A stretch of 64,000 bases of DNA from Pseudoxanthomonas yeongjuensis. Its GTDB lineage: Bacteria; Pseudomonadota; Gammaproteobacteria; Xanthomonadales; Xanthomonadaceae. Positions 26,603 to 35,086 of the stretch are shown one piece after another. The notes under the pieces were generated by a model. The model made no database searches. It was not told the origin of the DNA and saw only the letters and a list, made by a program, of their open reading frames with translations. Where the stretch lies: the NCBI RefSeq assembly GCF_010093345.1, contig NZ_PDWT01000001.1:1240001-1304000 (forward strand). The letters are read 5' to 3'. The translations under genes were made by a program, and so were the position numbers. Every line of letters begins with the position of its first letter. The stretch's first letter is position 1.

Positions 26603-26667
26603 GTGGGAGGGGCGTAAGCCCCGATGCTCTCGGCCATGTCGCTATCGGGGCTTACGCCCCTCCCACA
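26603..26667. repeat. Palindromic intergenic repeat pair, GGC-GTAA-GCC core
   Basis: GTGGGAGGGGCGTAAGCCCC and its complement. The outer arm is GTGGGAGG instead of GTAGGAGC, but the layout (outer arm, inner palindrome, GATGC) is the same as in the other pairs. Confidence 0.88.
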
Positions 26668-26671
26668 AAAG

Positions 26672-26896
26672 CCCCGCCTGCGCGGGATGACGCTTCCGCA
26701 AAGGCATGGCCGCGCTGCGGCCACGCGCTACGCCCAGCAGCAAAGTCGCTGGATCCCCGCCTGCGCGGGGATGACGCTTCCGCAAAGGCATGGCCGCGCT
26801 GCGGCCACGCGCTAAGCCCAACAGCAAAGTCGCTGGATCCCCGCCTGCGCGGGGATGACGCTTCCGCAAAGGCATGGCCGCGCTGCGGCCACGCGC
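26672..26896. repeat. Tandem array of an 84-bp unit, about 2.7 copies
   Basis: Equivalent points recur at 26686, 26770 and 26854 (exact 84-bp period); the copies differ at only a few bases. Each unit contains two hairpins: CCCCGCCTGCGCGGGG and TGGCCGCGCTGCGGCCA. It fills the gap between the ferredoxin gene and the lipoprotein gene and ends eight bases from the latter's stop. Confidence 0.92.
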
Positions 26897-26903
26897 GGAA
26901 GCG

Positions 26904-27392
26904 TCACTTGGCTTCGACGAAGACGTAGTCTGCTCCCGAGGGAGTCACTGCGGCCTTGACCCGCTCGTTGTCCGCTGCCTGGCCGATGAAGAGGATCTTG
27001 ACCTTCTTCATGGTGTCCGGCGGTACGGGCTTGAAACCGGCGATGATGATGTCGGCCATCTTGGCCGACTCCGGCGAGCCGAATGCGATCAGGTTGCCGC
27101 CGACGATGCCGCGCGCCAGTGCATTGCTGACTTGATCCTGTTGGCCTTTGTAGTCGGATTCGAACTTGGGATTGTCTTGCCCGGTCAGGTAATAGACGAA
27201 CGGGTTGTTGGTGATGTCGCCCATGTTGCGGCCGACCACATCCTGCAGGTAGGCCTTCCATGCGGCGTCATCGGCCGTGGCCGGGGCGCTCAGCGCCGCG
27301 GCTTGCGCGGGTGCGGCGGCTTCCTGCTTCTTGCAGGCTGCGAATGGCAGTACGAGGCAGGCGACCAGCAGTAAACGGGTAGCGATCTTCAT
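26904..27392 (-). CDS. Predicted lipoprotein of unknown function
   Basis: The 162-residue precursor has a lipoprotein signal (MKIATRLLLVACLVLPFAAC, lipidation Cys20) followed by KKQEA and an Ala/Pro linker. The mature domain of about 110 residues has alternating helices and strands (DAAWKAYLQDVVGRNMGDITNNPFVYYLTGQ...). I recognise no family. The ATG at 27390-27392 is preceded by GGAGGGGAAAACACC, a strong ribosome-binding site; a longer in-frame start lacks one. It follows coaD on the same strand with about 50 bp between them. Confidence 0.8.
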   Translation of the reverse strand: MKIATRLLLVACLVLPFAACKKQEAAAPAQAAALSAPATADDAAWKAYLQDVVGRNMGDITNNPFVYYLTGQDNPKFESDYKGQQDQVSNALARGIVGGNLIAFGSPESAKMADIIIAGFKPVPPDTMKKVKILFIGQAADNERVKAAVTPSGADYVFVEAK

Positions 27393-27439
27393 GGTGTTTT
27401 CCCCTCCGTTGAGTCTTGCGATGAATGATGTTGCGTGGG

Positions 27440-28581
<1,142 letters not shown>

Positions 28582-28651
28582 CGGGGCATGTTCATCGGGG
28601 CCTGCCGGGTGCCGGTGCTAGCATGTGCGCATTCTCCGATATCCCCGAGCA

Positions 28652-29836
28652 ATGGTCAGTTTTTTCCGCCGCAAGAAGCCTCCCACCGGCCCTGGAACCC
28701 CGCCCGATACCGACTCCACACGCCGTTTCAGCGTCGAGGAGCTGGCGGCTGCGTTCCCCGAACCAGCCCGGCAGGAGGAACCCGACTCAGGACAAATCGC
28801 TCCCGTGACCGGGGAAAGCGACGCGGCCGCAGCTTCGGTACCCGTGCAGGTCGCCGACCCGGTCATTCCCGTTCCGGCCTCCGCAGTCGTCGACAACTCG
28901 CCAGCGCCTGCGACTCCCGGCAAACCCGGCTGGCGCGAACGCCTGCGCGGTAGTGGTTTCGCCCGTGGCTTGGGTGGGTTGTTTTCGCGCAACCCCAAGC
29001 TCGACGACGACCTGCTGGACGAAATCGAGACCGCCCTGCTGACCGCCGATGTCGGCGTACCCGCGACCACGGCATTGATCGAAGACCTGCGCAAGCGCAT
29101 GAAGGCGCGCGAATTCGCCGATGCCAACGCCTTGCTCAAGGCCTTGCGCGCCGAATTGATCGCGATGTTGGCCGCGGTCGCAATGCCGCTGCGGATCGAC
29201 GCCTCCGCCAAGCCCTTCGTCGTGCTCACGGTCGGTGTCAACGGCGTGGGCAAGACCACCACCATCGGCAAGCTCGCGCGCCGTTTCAAGGAACAGGGCC
29301 ACAGCCTGATGCTGGCCGCCGGCGACACTTTCCGTGCCGCCGCGGTCGCGCAACTGCAGACCTGGGGCGATCGCAACGGCGTGCCGGTGATCGCCCAGGG
29401 CCAGGATGCGGATGCGGCCTCGGTGGCCTTCGATGCGCTGCAGGCGGCCAAGGCGCGCGGCATCGAAGTGCTGATCGCCGACACCGCCGGACGCCTGCAC
29501 ACGCAACAGGGATTGATGGCCGAACTGGGCAAGATCCGCCGTGTACTCGGCAAGCTCGACCCCACCGCGCCGCACGAAGTATTGATGGTCATCGACGGCA
29601 CCACGGGGCAGAACGCGCTTTCGCAATTGCGCCAGTTCCATGCCGCGGTCGGCGTCACCGGCCTGGTGGTGACCAAGCTGGACGGCACCGCCAAGGGCGG
29701 CGTGGTCTTTGCCCTCGCGCGCGAGTTCGGCATCCCGATCCGCTATGCGGGCATAGGCGAACGTTCCGAGGACCTGCGGGTATTCGATGCAGAAGCCTTC
29801 GTCGATGCACTGCTGCCGGAATCACTGGGCGCGTGA
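28652..29836 (+). CDS. ftsY: Signal recognition particle receptor FtsY
   Basis: The 394-residue protein has a basic N-terminus (MVSFFRRKK), a disordered Pro/Ala/Asp-rich A domain up to about residue 90, then the NG domain: the N bundle (FSRNPKLDDDLLDEIETALLTADVG) and the GTPase G motifs GVNGVGKTTT (195-204), DTFRAAAV, DTAGR and TKLDGTAKGG. It receives SRP-nascent chain complexes at the inner membrane and releases them to SecYEG with GTP hydrolysis. The ATG at 28652 gives the membrane-binding basic start. Confidence 0.97.
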   Translation: MVSFFRRKKPPTGPGTPPDTDSTRRFSVEELAAAFPEPARQEEPDSGQIAPVTGESDAAAASVPVQVADPVIPVPASAVVDNSPAPATPGKPGWRERLRGSGFARGLGGLFSRNPKLDDDLLDEIETALLTADVGVPATTALIEDLRKRMKAREFADANALLKALRAELIAMLAAVAMPLRIDASAKPFVVLTVGVNGVGKTTTIGKLARRFKEQGHSLMLAAGDTFRAAAVAQLQTWGDRNGVPVIAQGQDADAASVAFDALQAAKARGIEVLIADTAGRLHTQQGLMAELGKIRRVLGKLDPTAPHEVLMVIDGTTGQNALSQLRQFHAAVGVTGLVVTKLDGTAKGGVVFALAREFGIPIRYAGIGERSEDLRVFDAEAFVDALLPESLGA

Positions 29837-29857
29837 GCGACCACGGGCAGCGCTGAC

Positions 29858-31108
29858 ATGACCCGGCGCCGCAAGATCGCACTGCTGGTGATCGCGGCGG
29901 CGATACTGGCCGGCGTGGTGGCGTTGCGTTGGCTGCTCGATCCCGGCTATCTGGTGCCCACTGCGCTCAACCTGGCGGGAAAATCGCTGGGTCTTGAAAT
30001 CACCGCCAGCGGCATCGGCGAATATCGGCTGCGTGGAACGCCGCAACTGGTCGCCCGCAACGTCATCGCGCGCGAACCGGGGGCGAAGACGGCCGTGTTG
30101 ACCGCCGAACGCGTCTTCATTTCGGTGCCGTGGTCGACCTTGCGCGCTCGTGGCCGCGACCTGATCGCCAACCGTTTGGAACTGGATGCGCCGGTGCTGG
30201 ATATGGCCGCCTTCCAGGCCTGGCAATCCAAGCGACCGCCAAGCACGACTCCCATCCCGACACTCGCCAGCGGCATCGGCATCGTTCGCGGGCAGGTGAT
30301 CGGCGAAGGCTGGAAAATCGACAATCTCGATGCGGAGCTGAAGTCGCTGGCGCCCGCAAAACCGTTGAGAGCGCATTTGCGTGGCCGTTACGACGGCAAT
30401 GGCCTGACCGCACCCATCGATGTACATGCGACTCTGACCAAACCCGCATCCGGTGCCGGCGTTGGTATTGCCGGACAGATCGCACTGGAAAGCGCGCAAT
30501 GGCGATTGCCTTCGCGAATCACCTTGTCCGCAAAACTGAACATGGAGAGCGGCCTGGGCTTGCAGGGCGCGGTGCTGGCGGCGAAGTCGCGTTATGTTTC
30601 CGGCAACACTTCACTGCCGTTCGCCGTGGCTATCGCGGGACCGCTCCAGTTCGGCGACAGCGGACTGAGCCTGCGGCCCGCAGGTCTGGCGCTGCGTGGC
30701 CAGGAAACGATGCCCACGCTGGACGCCGGCGGTGCCTTCTCGTTGTACGACGACATGCGAATCGACCTGGACGGTTCGCTCGCCGACTGGCCCGCCGCAT
30801 GGCCGGCATTGCCTGCACCGCTGGGACATTCGACCTCGCCGCTGCCGTTCGTGCTGGCCTATGGCGGACCCGGCGATCTGTCCGGTATCGCAGCCCTGAA
30901 GCTGCAACGCGACGACACCGTGTTCGACGTACGTTTCCATCTGTTCGAGGTGATGGAATGGATCGATGCTTCCACACAAGGCTCGCCCCTGCCTCCGATC
31001 GCAGGCACCTTGAAGACGCCGAAGCTGGAAATTTCCGGGGCGACGCTGGAAGGCGTGGAAGTGCGACTCGAAGACCCGTCGATGCCCACGACCGCACCTG
31101 CCCAATGA
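29858..31108 (+). CDS. AsmA-like membrane-anchored periplasmic protein
   Basis: The 416-residue protein has one N-terminal TM helix (KIALLVIAAAILAGVVALRWLL) followed by a long beta-rich region with SLGLEITASGIGEYRLRGTPQLVARNVIAREPG, a pattern seen in the N-terminus of AsmA-family lipid-transfer bridge proteins. AsmA homologues help move phospholipids or assemble the outer membrane. At 416 residues it is shorter than E. coli AsmA, and the assignment rests on pattern only. Its TGA overlaps the mutY start (ATGA), so the two are translated together. Confidence 0.65.
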   Translation: MTRRRKIALLVIAAAILAGVVALRWLLDPGYLVPTALNLAGKSLGLEITASGIGEYRLRGTPQLVARNVIAREPGAKTAVLTAERVFISVPWSTLRARGRDLIANRLELDAPVLDMAAFQAWQSKRPPSTTPIPTLASGIGIVRGQVIGEGWKIDNLDAELKSLAPAKPLRAHLRGRYDGNGLTAPIDVHATLTKPASGAGVGIAGQIALESAQWRLPSRITLSAKLNMESGLGLQGAVLAAKSRYVSGNTSLPFAVAIAGPLQFGDSGLSLRPAGLALRGQETMPTLDAGGAFSLYDDMRIDLDGSLADWPAAWPALPAPLGHSTSPLPFVLAYGGPGDLSGIAALKLQRDDTVFDVRFHLFEVMEWIDASTQGSPLPPIAGTLKTPKLEISGATLEGVEVRLEDPSMPTTAPAQ

Positions 31109-32163
31109 ACAATCCGCCCGACACCTTCGCATCGCGCCTGCTGGACTGGTTCGATCATTCAGGCCGCCACGACCTGCCGTGGCAGCATCCGCGCACGCCC
31201 TACCGGGTGTGGCTGGCGGAAATCATGCTGCAGCAGACCCAGGTGAAGACGGTGATGCCGTACTTCGATCGCTTCGTCTCGGCATTCCCGACGCTTGCCG
31301 ATCTCGCCAGGGCGTCGCTCGACGAAGTTCTGGCGCAATGGTCGGGGCTTGGCTATTACGCCCGCGCCCGTAACCTGCATGCCACCGCGCGCTTGTGCAT
31401 GGAACTGCATGGCGGCGACCTGCCACGCGACCACGATGCGCTGGTCGCCCTGCCCGGCATCGGCCGCAGCACCGCCGGCGCGATCCTGGCGCAGGCCTGG
31501 GGCGATCGCTCCGCGATCCTCGACGGCAACGTCAAGCGCGTACTCACCCGCTACCACGGCATCGGCGGCTGGCCGAATTCGCCCGCGGTCGAGAAGGAAC
31601 TGTGGGCATTGGCGCAGGCGCACCTGCCCGATGCGCGCATGGCCGACTACACCCAAGCGCAGATGGATTTCGGCGCGACCTTGTGCACGCGACAGAATCC
31701 CGCCTGCATGTTGTGCGTGCTGCAGGACGATTGCGCGGCCCTGCGTGACGGACGCGTGGAAGAACTACCCACCTCGCGTCCTGGCAAGCCGCTACCCGAA
31801 CGCAGCGCGCTGGTCCTGCTGGCGGAAAACGCAGCCGGCGAAGTGCTGCTGCAACGACGGCCACCGACCGGCATCTGGGCTTCGCTCTGGTCGCTGCCCG
31901 AGGCGGAAAGCCACGAGCAGGCCCGCGAGTGGTTTTCGGTGCACCTGCGCGGCGACTACGACCACGCCGAAGCCCTGGCGGAAATCCCGCATGTATTCAC
32001 CCACTACCGCCTGCGCATGCATCCGCTACGCTGGCAGGCCCTCGCCGCACGCGACGTGGTACGCGACAATGACGACCTGCGCTGGGTGGCGCGTGCGGAC
32101 CTGGTCTCGCTCGGATTGCCCGCGCCCATCCGCAAGCTGCTCGGCGAACAAGCGCCGCGCTGA
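31105..32163 (+). CDS. mutY: A/G-specific adenine glycosylase MutY
   Basis: The 352-residue protein has the HhH-GPD glycosylase fold: Glu39 in [10 protein letters not shown], the helix-hairpin-helix [12 protein letters not shown], catalytic Asp140 in [11 protein letters not shown], and a [4Fe-4S] site at Cys194, 201, 204 and 210 with the expected C-x6-C-x2-C-x5-C spacing. The C-terminal NUDIX-like domain ([37 protein letters not shown]) recognises 8-oxoguanine opposite adenine. It removes A mispaired with 8-oxoG. It is translationally coupled to the AsmA-like gene, and yggX follows after 10 bases, as in E. coli. Confidence 0.97.
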   Translation: MNNPPDTFASRLLDWFDHSGRHDLPWQHPRTPYRVWLAEIMLQQTQVKTVMPYFDRFVSAFPTLADLARASLDEVLAQWSGLGYYARARNLHATARLCMELHGGDLPRDHDALVALPGIGRSTAGAILAQAWGDRSAILDGNVKRVLTRYHGIGGWPNSPAVEKELWALAQAHLPDARMADYTQAQMDFGATLCTRQNPACMLCVLQDDCAALRDGRVEELPTSRPGKPLPERSALVLLAENAAGEVLLQRRPPTGIWASLWSLPEAESHEQAREWFSVHLRGDYDHAEALAEIPHVFTHYRLRMHPLRWQALAARDVVRDNDDLRWVARADLVSLGLPAPIRKLLGEQAPR

Positions 32164-32173
32164 AAGGACCGCC

Positions 32174-32443
32174 ATGCCAAGAACCATCTTCTGCGAATAC
32201 GAAAAAGGCGAAGCCGAAGGCCTGGATTTCGTCCCCTATCCCGGCGAGCTGGGCCAGCGCATCTACGCGCACATCGGCAAGCCGGCCTGGGCCGCATGGC
32301 TGGCGCACCAGACCATGTTGATCAACGAGAACCGGCTGTCGCCGCGCGATCCCAAGCACCGCAAGTTCCTGGAAGAGGAACTGGAGAAATTCCTGTTCGG
32401 CAGTGGTGCAGAAAAACCCGCGGGTTTCGTCCCGGAACAGTGA
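32174..32443 (+). CDS. yggX: Fe(2+)-trafficking / oxidative-damage protection protein YggX
   Basis: The 89-residue protein matches YggX throughout: [39 protein letters not shown], then [29 protein letters not shown]. YggX protects Fe-S enzymes from oxidation and is thought to deliver iron. It lies in a mutY-yggX operon (AAAGGA site at 32163-32168), so both act in oxidative-damage defence and MutY itself needs an Fe-S cluster. A palindromic REP follows 12 bases after the stop. Confidence 0.95.
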   Translation: MPRTIFCEYEKGEAEGLDFVPYPGELGQRIYAHIGKPAWAAWLAHQTMLINENRLSPRDPKHRKFLEEELEKFLFGSGAEKPAGFVPEQ

Positions 32444-32455
32444 CGCACATGGCTT

Positions 32456-32524
32456 GTAGAGCCGAGCTTGCTCGGCTGCTCTGCGCACAGGATCAAAGGC
32501 AGCCGAGCAAGCTCGGCTCTACGT
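32456..32524. repeat. REP pair of the RAYT family, distant copy
   Basis: GTAGAGCCGAGCTTGCTCGG and the complementary AGCCGAGCAAGCTCGGCTC + TAC form a nearly perfect pair with a short unrelated loop. The arm is identical to the REP flanking the RAYT gene 10 kb away. It may also end the mutY-yggX transcript. Confidence 0.9.
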
Positions 32525-32546
32525 AGACCCAATTTGGACATCGGGC

Positions 32547-32996
32547 TCAACCAGCCGCAGCCTCGCGCTCAACCAGCTTCGCCTCGCGCAGGTTCTTCTG
32601 CGCCTGCTTCAACGCCTTCACGTCCAGCGGACGGATGGTCTCGATCCGGCACGGTACGCGCATGCTGCTGGAGCCGCCGCCATGCACGTAGACATTGTCG
32701 AAACGCGCCGAAACCCGGCTCATCATGTTGCTCAGGCTGATCGCCGGGGCGTAATCCAGATCGGCGCATCGTCCGTAGAGCTCCAGCAGATAGGCCTGAC
32801 TGGGCTTGGTCCAGACCACGAGGGCGCTGTCGCCCAGCGGGGTCCAGCCATTGATCTGGCCGAAATACTGGAAATCCCTGACCGGTTCGCCGGCATGGGT
32901 CTTGTACAGGGCCAGGGTTTCGGCATCGCTCAACCTGGTGGTGCTGCATGCGCCCAGCACCAATGCCAAGGCCAGGCCCGATATCAACTTCTTCAT
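32547..32996 (-). CDS. Predicted lipoprotein, DUF6491-like
   Basis: The 149-residue precursor has a lipoprotein signal (MKKLISGLALALVLGAC, lipidation Cys17) followed by STTRLSDAETLALYKTHAG and a small beta-rich domain with FQYFGQINGWTPLGDSALVVWTKPSQAYLLELYGRC and VPCRIETIRPLDVKALKQAQK. This resembles short Xanthomonadaceae lipoproteins grouped as DUF6491; no function is known. The ATG at 32994-32996 begins the signal peptide. It is convergent with yggX and divergent from tRNA-Phe. Confidence 0.75.
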   Translation of the reverse strand: MKKLISGLALALVLGACSTTRLSDAETLALYKTHAGEPVRDFQYFGQINGWTPLGDSALVVWTKPSQAYLLELYGRCADLDYAPAISLSNMMSRVSARFDNVYVHGGGSSSMRVPCRIETIRPLDVKALKQAQKNLREAKLVEREAAAG

Positions 32997-33094
32997 GACG
33001 CTCTCCGGAGGGGAATAGCCGTGATACGCAGAGGATGCGGCCATCGTCGCTCCATGGACACCCCGCCACCCACCCGGTTCAGCCCACGTGCGGC

Positions 33095-33123
33095 TTGCCG
33101 CGAAGGCCCCGCGCCCGTATCAT
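33095..33123 (+). promoter_or_regulatory. Promoter of tRNA-Phe
   Basis: TTGCCG (33095-33100) and TATCAT (33118-33123) are spaced by 17 bases; the tRNA begins 35 bp after the -10 box. Confidence 0.6.
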
Positions 33124-33157
33124 GCCGCCCCTCACTTCGGCTCGGCCGCAGGTGCAT

Positions 33158-33233
33158 GGCCGGGTAGCTCAGTCGGTAGAGCAAGGGATTGAAAATCCCT
33201 GTGTCGGGGGTTCGATTCCCTCCCCGGCCACCA
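33158..33233 (+). tRNA. tRNA-Phe (anticodon GAA)
   Basis: The 76-nt cloverleaf has acceptor arms GGCCGGG and CCCGGCC, D arm GCTCAGTCGGTAGAGC, anticodon stem AGGGA/TCCCT around TTGAAAA (anticodon GAA), T arm GGGGGTTCGATTCCC and an encoded CCA. Confidence 0.97.
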
Positions 33234-33261
33234 TTCTGGTGGCGCTGAAACGTAGGAAGGA

Positions 33262-33292
33262 CAAGGGTTTCCAGTGATGGAAGCCCTTTTTC
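33262..33292 (+). terminator. Terminator of tRNA-Phe
   Basis: AAGGGTTTCC and GGAAGCCCTTTTT form a stem (one G-U pair) around AGTGAT followed by T residues. Confidence 0.7.
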
Positions 33293-33526
33293 GTTTCCGG
33301 GGTCCGGTTTCATTGTCCGGCAATTGTCCGGCCGGGATGAGTCTGGCCGGTGCCGTGTCAGATTTTCCCTACCCCACGCCGGGTCGTCCGCCGACTGTCG
33401 TGCCATCGCCCGCCGGGCATGCTGTCCCTGCGATGGAATTCGCCTTTGATGCACAGGGAATGGAGTGCCGGTTTGGATCGGCGGTGGGGCAGCGTCGACG
33501 CCTCGCTGCAGTCGAGGTGCCTGGCC

Positions 33527-33739
33527 ATGAAACGTTCCCTGCTGATGCTTCGCCCATCGTACGAGGGATGGAAATTGATGGACAACGGCAAGCCGGTGTT
33601 CTGGTTTCCGGAAAAGAGCGCGGCGCTGGAAGTCGCCAATATGATCGCCGAAGCGCGCCATGCTTATTCGCAGCAACCCACCGGCGTCGAAGTGGAGTCC
33701 GATGGGCGCGCGCTCGAGCGGGTAAGCACCTATGGCTAG
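33527..33739 (+). CDS. Small protein of unknown function, 70 residues
   Basis: The predicted protein MKRSLLMLRPSYEGWKLMDN... continues with GKPVFWFPEKSAALEVANMIAEARHAY and ends SDGRALERVSTYG. The pattern of a two-strand W-x-L hairpin followed by a helix that opens with FPEKSAAL resembles DUF2188-like small proteins, but the match is weak. The ATG at 33527 has GAGGTG seven bases upstream and marks where coding character begins; an earlier in-frame ATG lacks both. It is monocistronic, between tRNA-Phe and the lipocalin gene. Confidence 0.6.
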   Translation: MKRSLLMLRPSYEGWKLMDNGKPVFWFPEKSAALEVANMIAEARHAYSQQPTGVEVESDGRALERVSTYG

Positions 33740-33908
33740 AGAAGCCCTGCATCATTGATCCCGTTCGTGGCGAGCCCGTCCAGGCCCTGCCGGGGACTCA
33801 TCGAAAATCAACAACTTGCCGGCCAGGCCCGGTAAATACCCCAACGATTGCTTTACACATCCCCCTGGCGGCCAACCTAAGCTGCGCTTCCGACTGTGGA
33901 GCCGTCGC

Positions 33909-34451
33909 ATGCGTAGCCTGCCCGCCCTGCTGTTGCTCTTGGCCTGTCTCGTACCTGATGCGCACGCCGCCAATCCCGTCGTCTCGGTGCCGCAGCTGGA
34001 TATCTCGCGCTACGCCGGCCAGTGGTACGAGATCGCGCATTTGCCGACTTCGTTCCAGGCGAAGTGCATCGGCGACATAACCGCCACCTACACCTTGGGC
34101 GAGGATACGCATATCGGCGTGCGCAACGCCTGCCGCACCGCCGATGGCGGCATCCGGGTCGCGGAAGGCCTGGCGCGCCCGGTGGAAGGGTACCCCGGCC
34201 GCCTCGAAGTGCGTTTCGTACCCGACTGGCTGTCGTGGGTGCCGTTCGTATGGGCCGATTACTGGGTGATCGACCTGGATCCCGGCTATACCTGGGCCGT
34301 GGTCGGCGAACCGGACCGCGAGTACCTGTGGATCCTGTCGCGCGAACCGAGCATGGACCGCGTCCTGTTCGAGCAGATCAAGGCCCGGGCCATCGCCATG
34401 GGCTACGACCTGGGACTCCTGGTCGTGACTGCGCCGCTGCGAGGGGATTAG
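33909..34451 (+). CDS. Lipocalin family protein (Blc-like)
   Basis: The 180-residue precursor has a signal peptide (MRSLPALLLLLACLVPDAHA) followed by the lipocalin fold: the hallmark RYAGQWYEIAHLPTSFQAKC at about 32-51, CIGDITATYTLGEDTHIGVRNAC, the motif DYWVIDLDPGYTWAVVGEPDREYLWILSR and a C-terminal helix. It probably binds a hydrophobic ligand at the outer membrane or in the periplasm. Unlike E. coli Blc, the residue after the signal is not an obvious lipidation Cys. The ATG at 33909 begins the signal peptide; an upstream in-frame ATG would add 31 residues without a signal. Confidence 0.92.
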   Translation: MRSLPALLLLLACLVPDAHAANPVVSVPQLDISRYAGQWYEIAHLPTSFQAKCIGDITATYTLGEDTHIGVRNACRTADGGIRVAEGLARPVEGYPGRLEVRFVPDWLSWVPFVWADYWVIDLDPGYTWAVVGEPDREYLWILSREPSMDRVLFEQIKARAIAMGYDLGLLVVTAPLRGD

Positions 34452-34502
34452 CTGCCATACGCCGTAGTATCCTTGTCCATCGCCTGATCGATGGGAACGG
34501 AC

Positions 34503-34979
34503 ATGACGCGTACTTGGCAGTGGATTTCGTTTTCGCTTCTTTGCCTGGCCCTTGCGGCCTGCAGCGGAGGACTGGTGCGGCGCGTATCCCCGCCCGCGGC
34601 CAGCATCCAGCAACTGACGGTCAACACCGACGGTAGCTGGTCGGTGGACCTGCGGCTGCAGAACTACAGCAGCATTCCGATGCGTTTCGACAGCGCCGAT
34701 CTGGCGATCACGGTCGGCGATCAGACCGCCGGCAGCCTCAAGGGTGCGCCGCGGATTTCGATCGGCCCCGAGTCCGCCGACGTGGTCACCCTGCCATTCA
34801 AGCCCGGCATCGAAGCACGCATGGCCGTCGCCGACGCGTTGGCCGGGCGGCGCTCACTGGGCTACACGCTGAAGGGCAAGCTGGAAGCGGTGCCGGACGA
34901 AGGCAAATCGAAATCCTTCGATATCGATACCAAGAACACCCTGAGCCCGGTTCCCGGCCTGGATGGCGTGCTGCGCTGA
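34503..34979 (+). CDS. LEA type 2 (WHy-domain) lipoprotein
   Basis: The 158-residue precursor has a lipobox signal (WISFSLLCLALAAC) and a mature beta-sandwich of about 120 residues: ASIQQLTVNTDGSWSVDLRLQNYSSIPMRFDSADLAITVGDQTAG..., the pattern of bacterial late-embryogenesis-abundant type 2 proteins. These are found in envelopes and are linked to stress tolerance, without a defined activity. The second ATG (34503) fits GGGAACGG at 34492-34499 better than the ATG at 34491. It ends ten bases before a palindromic repeat. Confidence 0.8.
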   Translation: MTRTWQWISFSLLCLALAACSGGLVRRVSPPAASIQQLTVNTDGSWSVDLRLQNYSSIPMRFDSADLAITVGDQTAGSLKGAPRISIGPESADVVTLPFKPGIEARMAVADALAGRRSLGYTLKGKLEAVPDEGKSKSFDIDTKNTLSPVPGLDGVLR

Positions 34980-34988
34980 AAATCCCCC

Positions 34989-35061
34989 GTAGGAGCGGGC
35001 CTTGCCCGCGACGCTCCTTCCAGTCGTAGCGAAAAGCATCGCGGGCAAGGCCCGCTCCTAC
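34989..35061. repeat. Palindromic intergenic repeat pair, GGGC-CTT-GCCC core
   Basis: GTAGGAGCGGGCCTTGCC and its complement, with the loop side GCGACGC/GCATCGC. Same family as 674, 9704 and 36885. Confidence 0.9.
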
Positions 35062-35086
35062 ACCACCTTATGGAACCCACTGACGC

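Noticed and set aside
26642..26875. A 77-residue frame running through the tandem repeats
   Set aside because: It only exists because the unit length is a multiple of three; no ribosome-binding site, repetitive Arg/Gly-rich product.
26672..26896. Regularly spaced repeats as a CRISPR array
   Set aside because: The 84-bp units are nearly identical throughout, with no unique spacers, and no cas gene is in the window.
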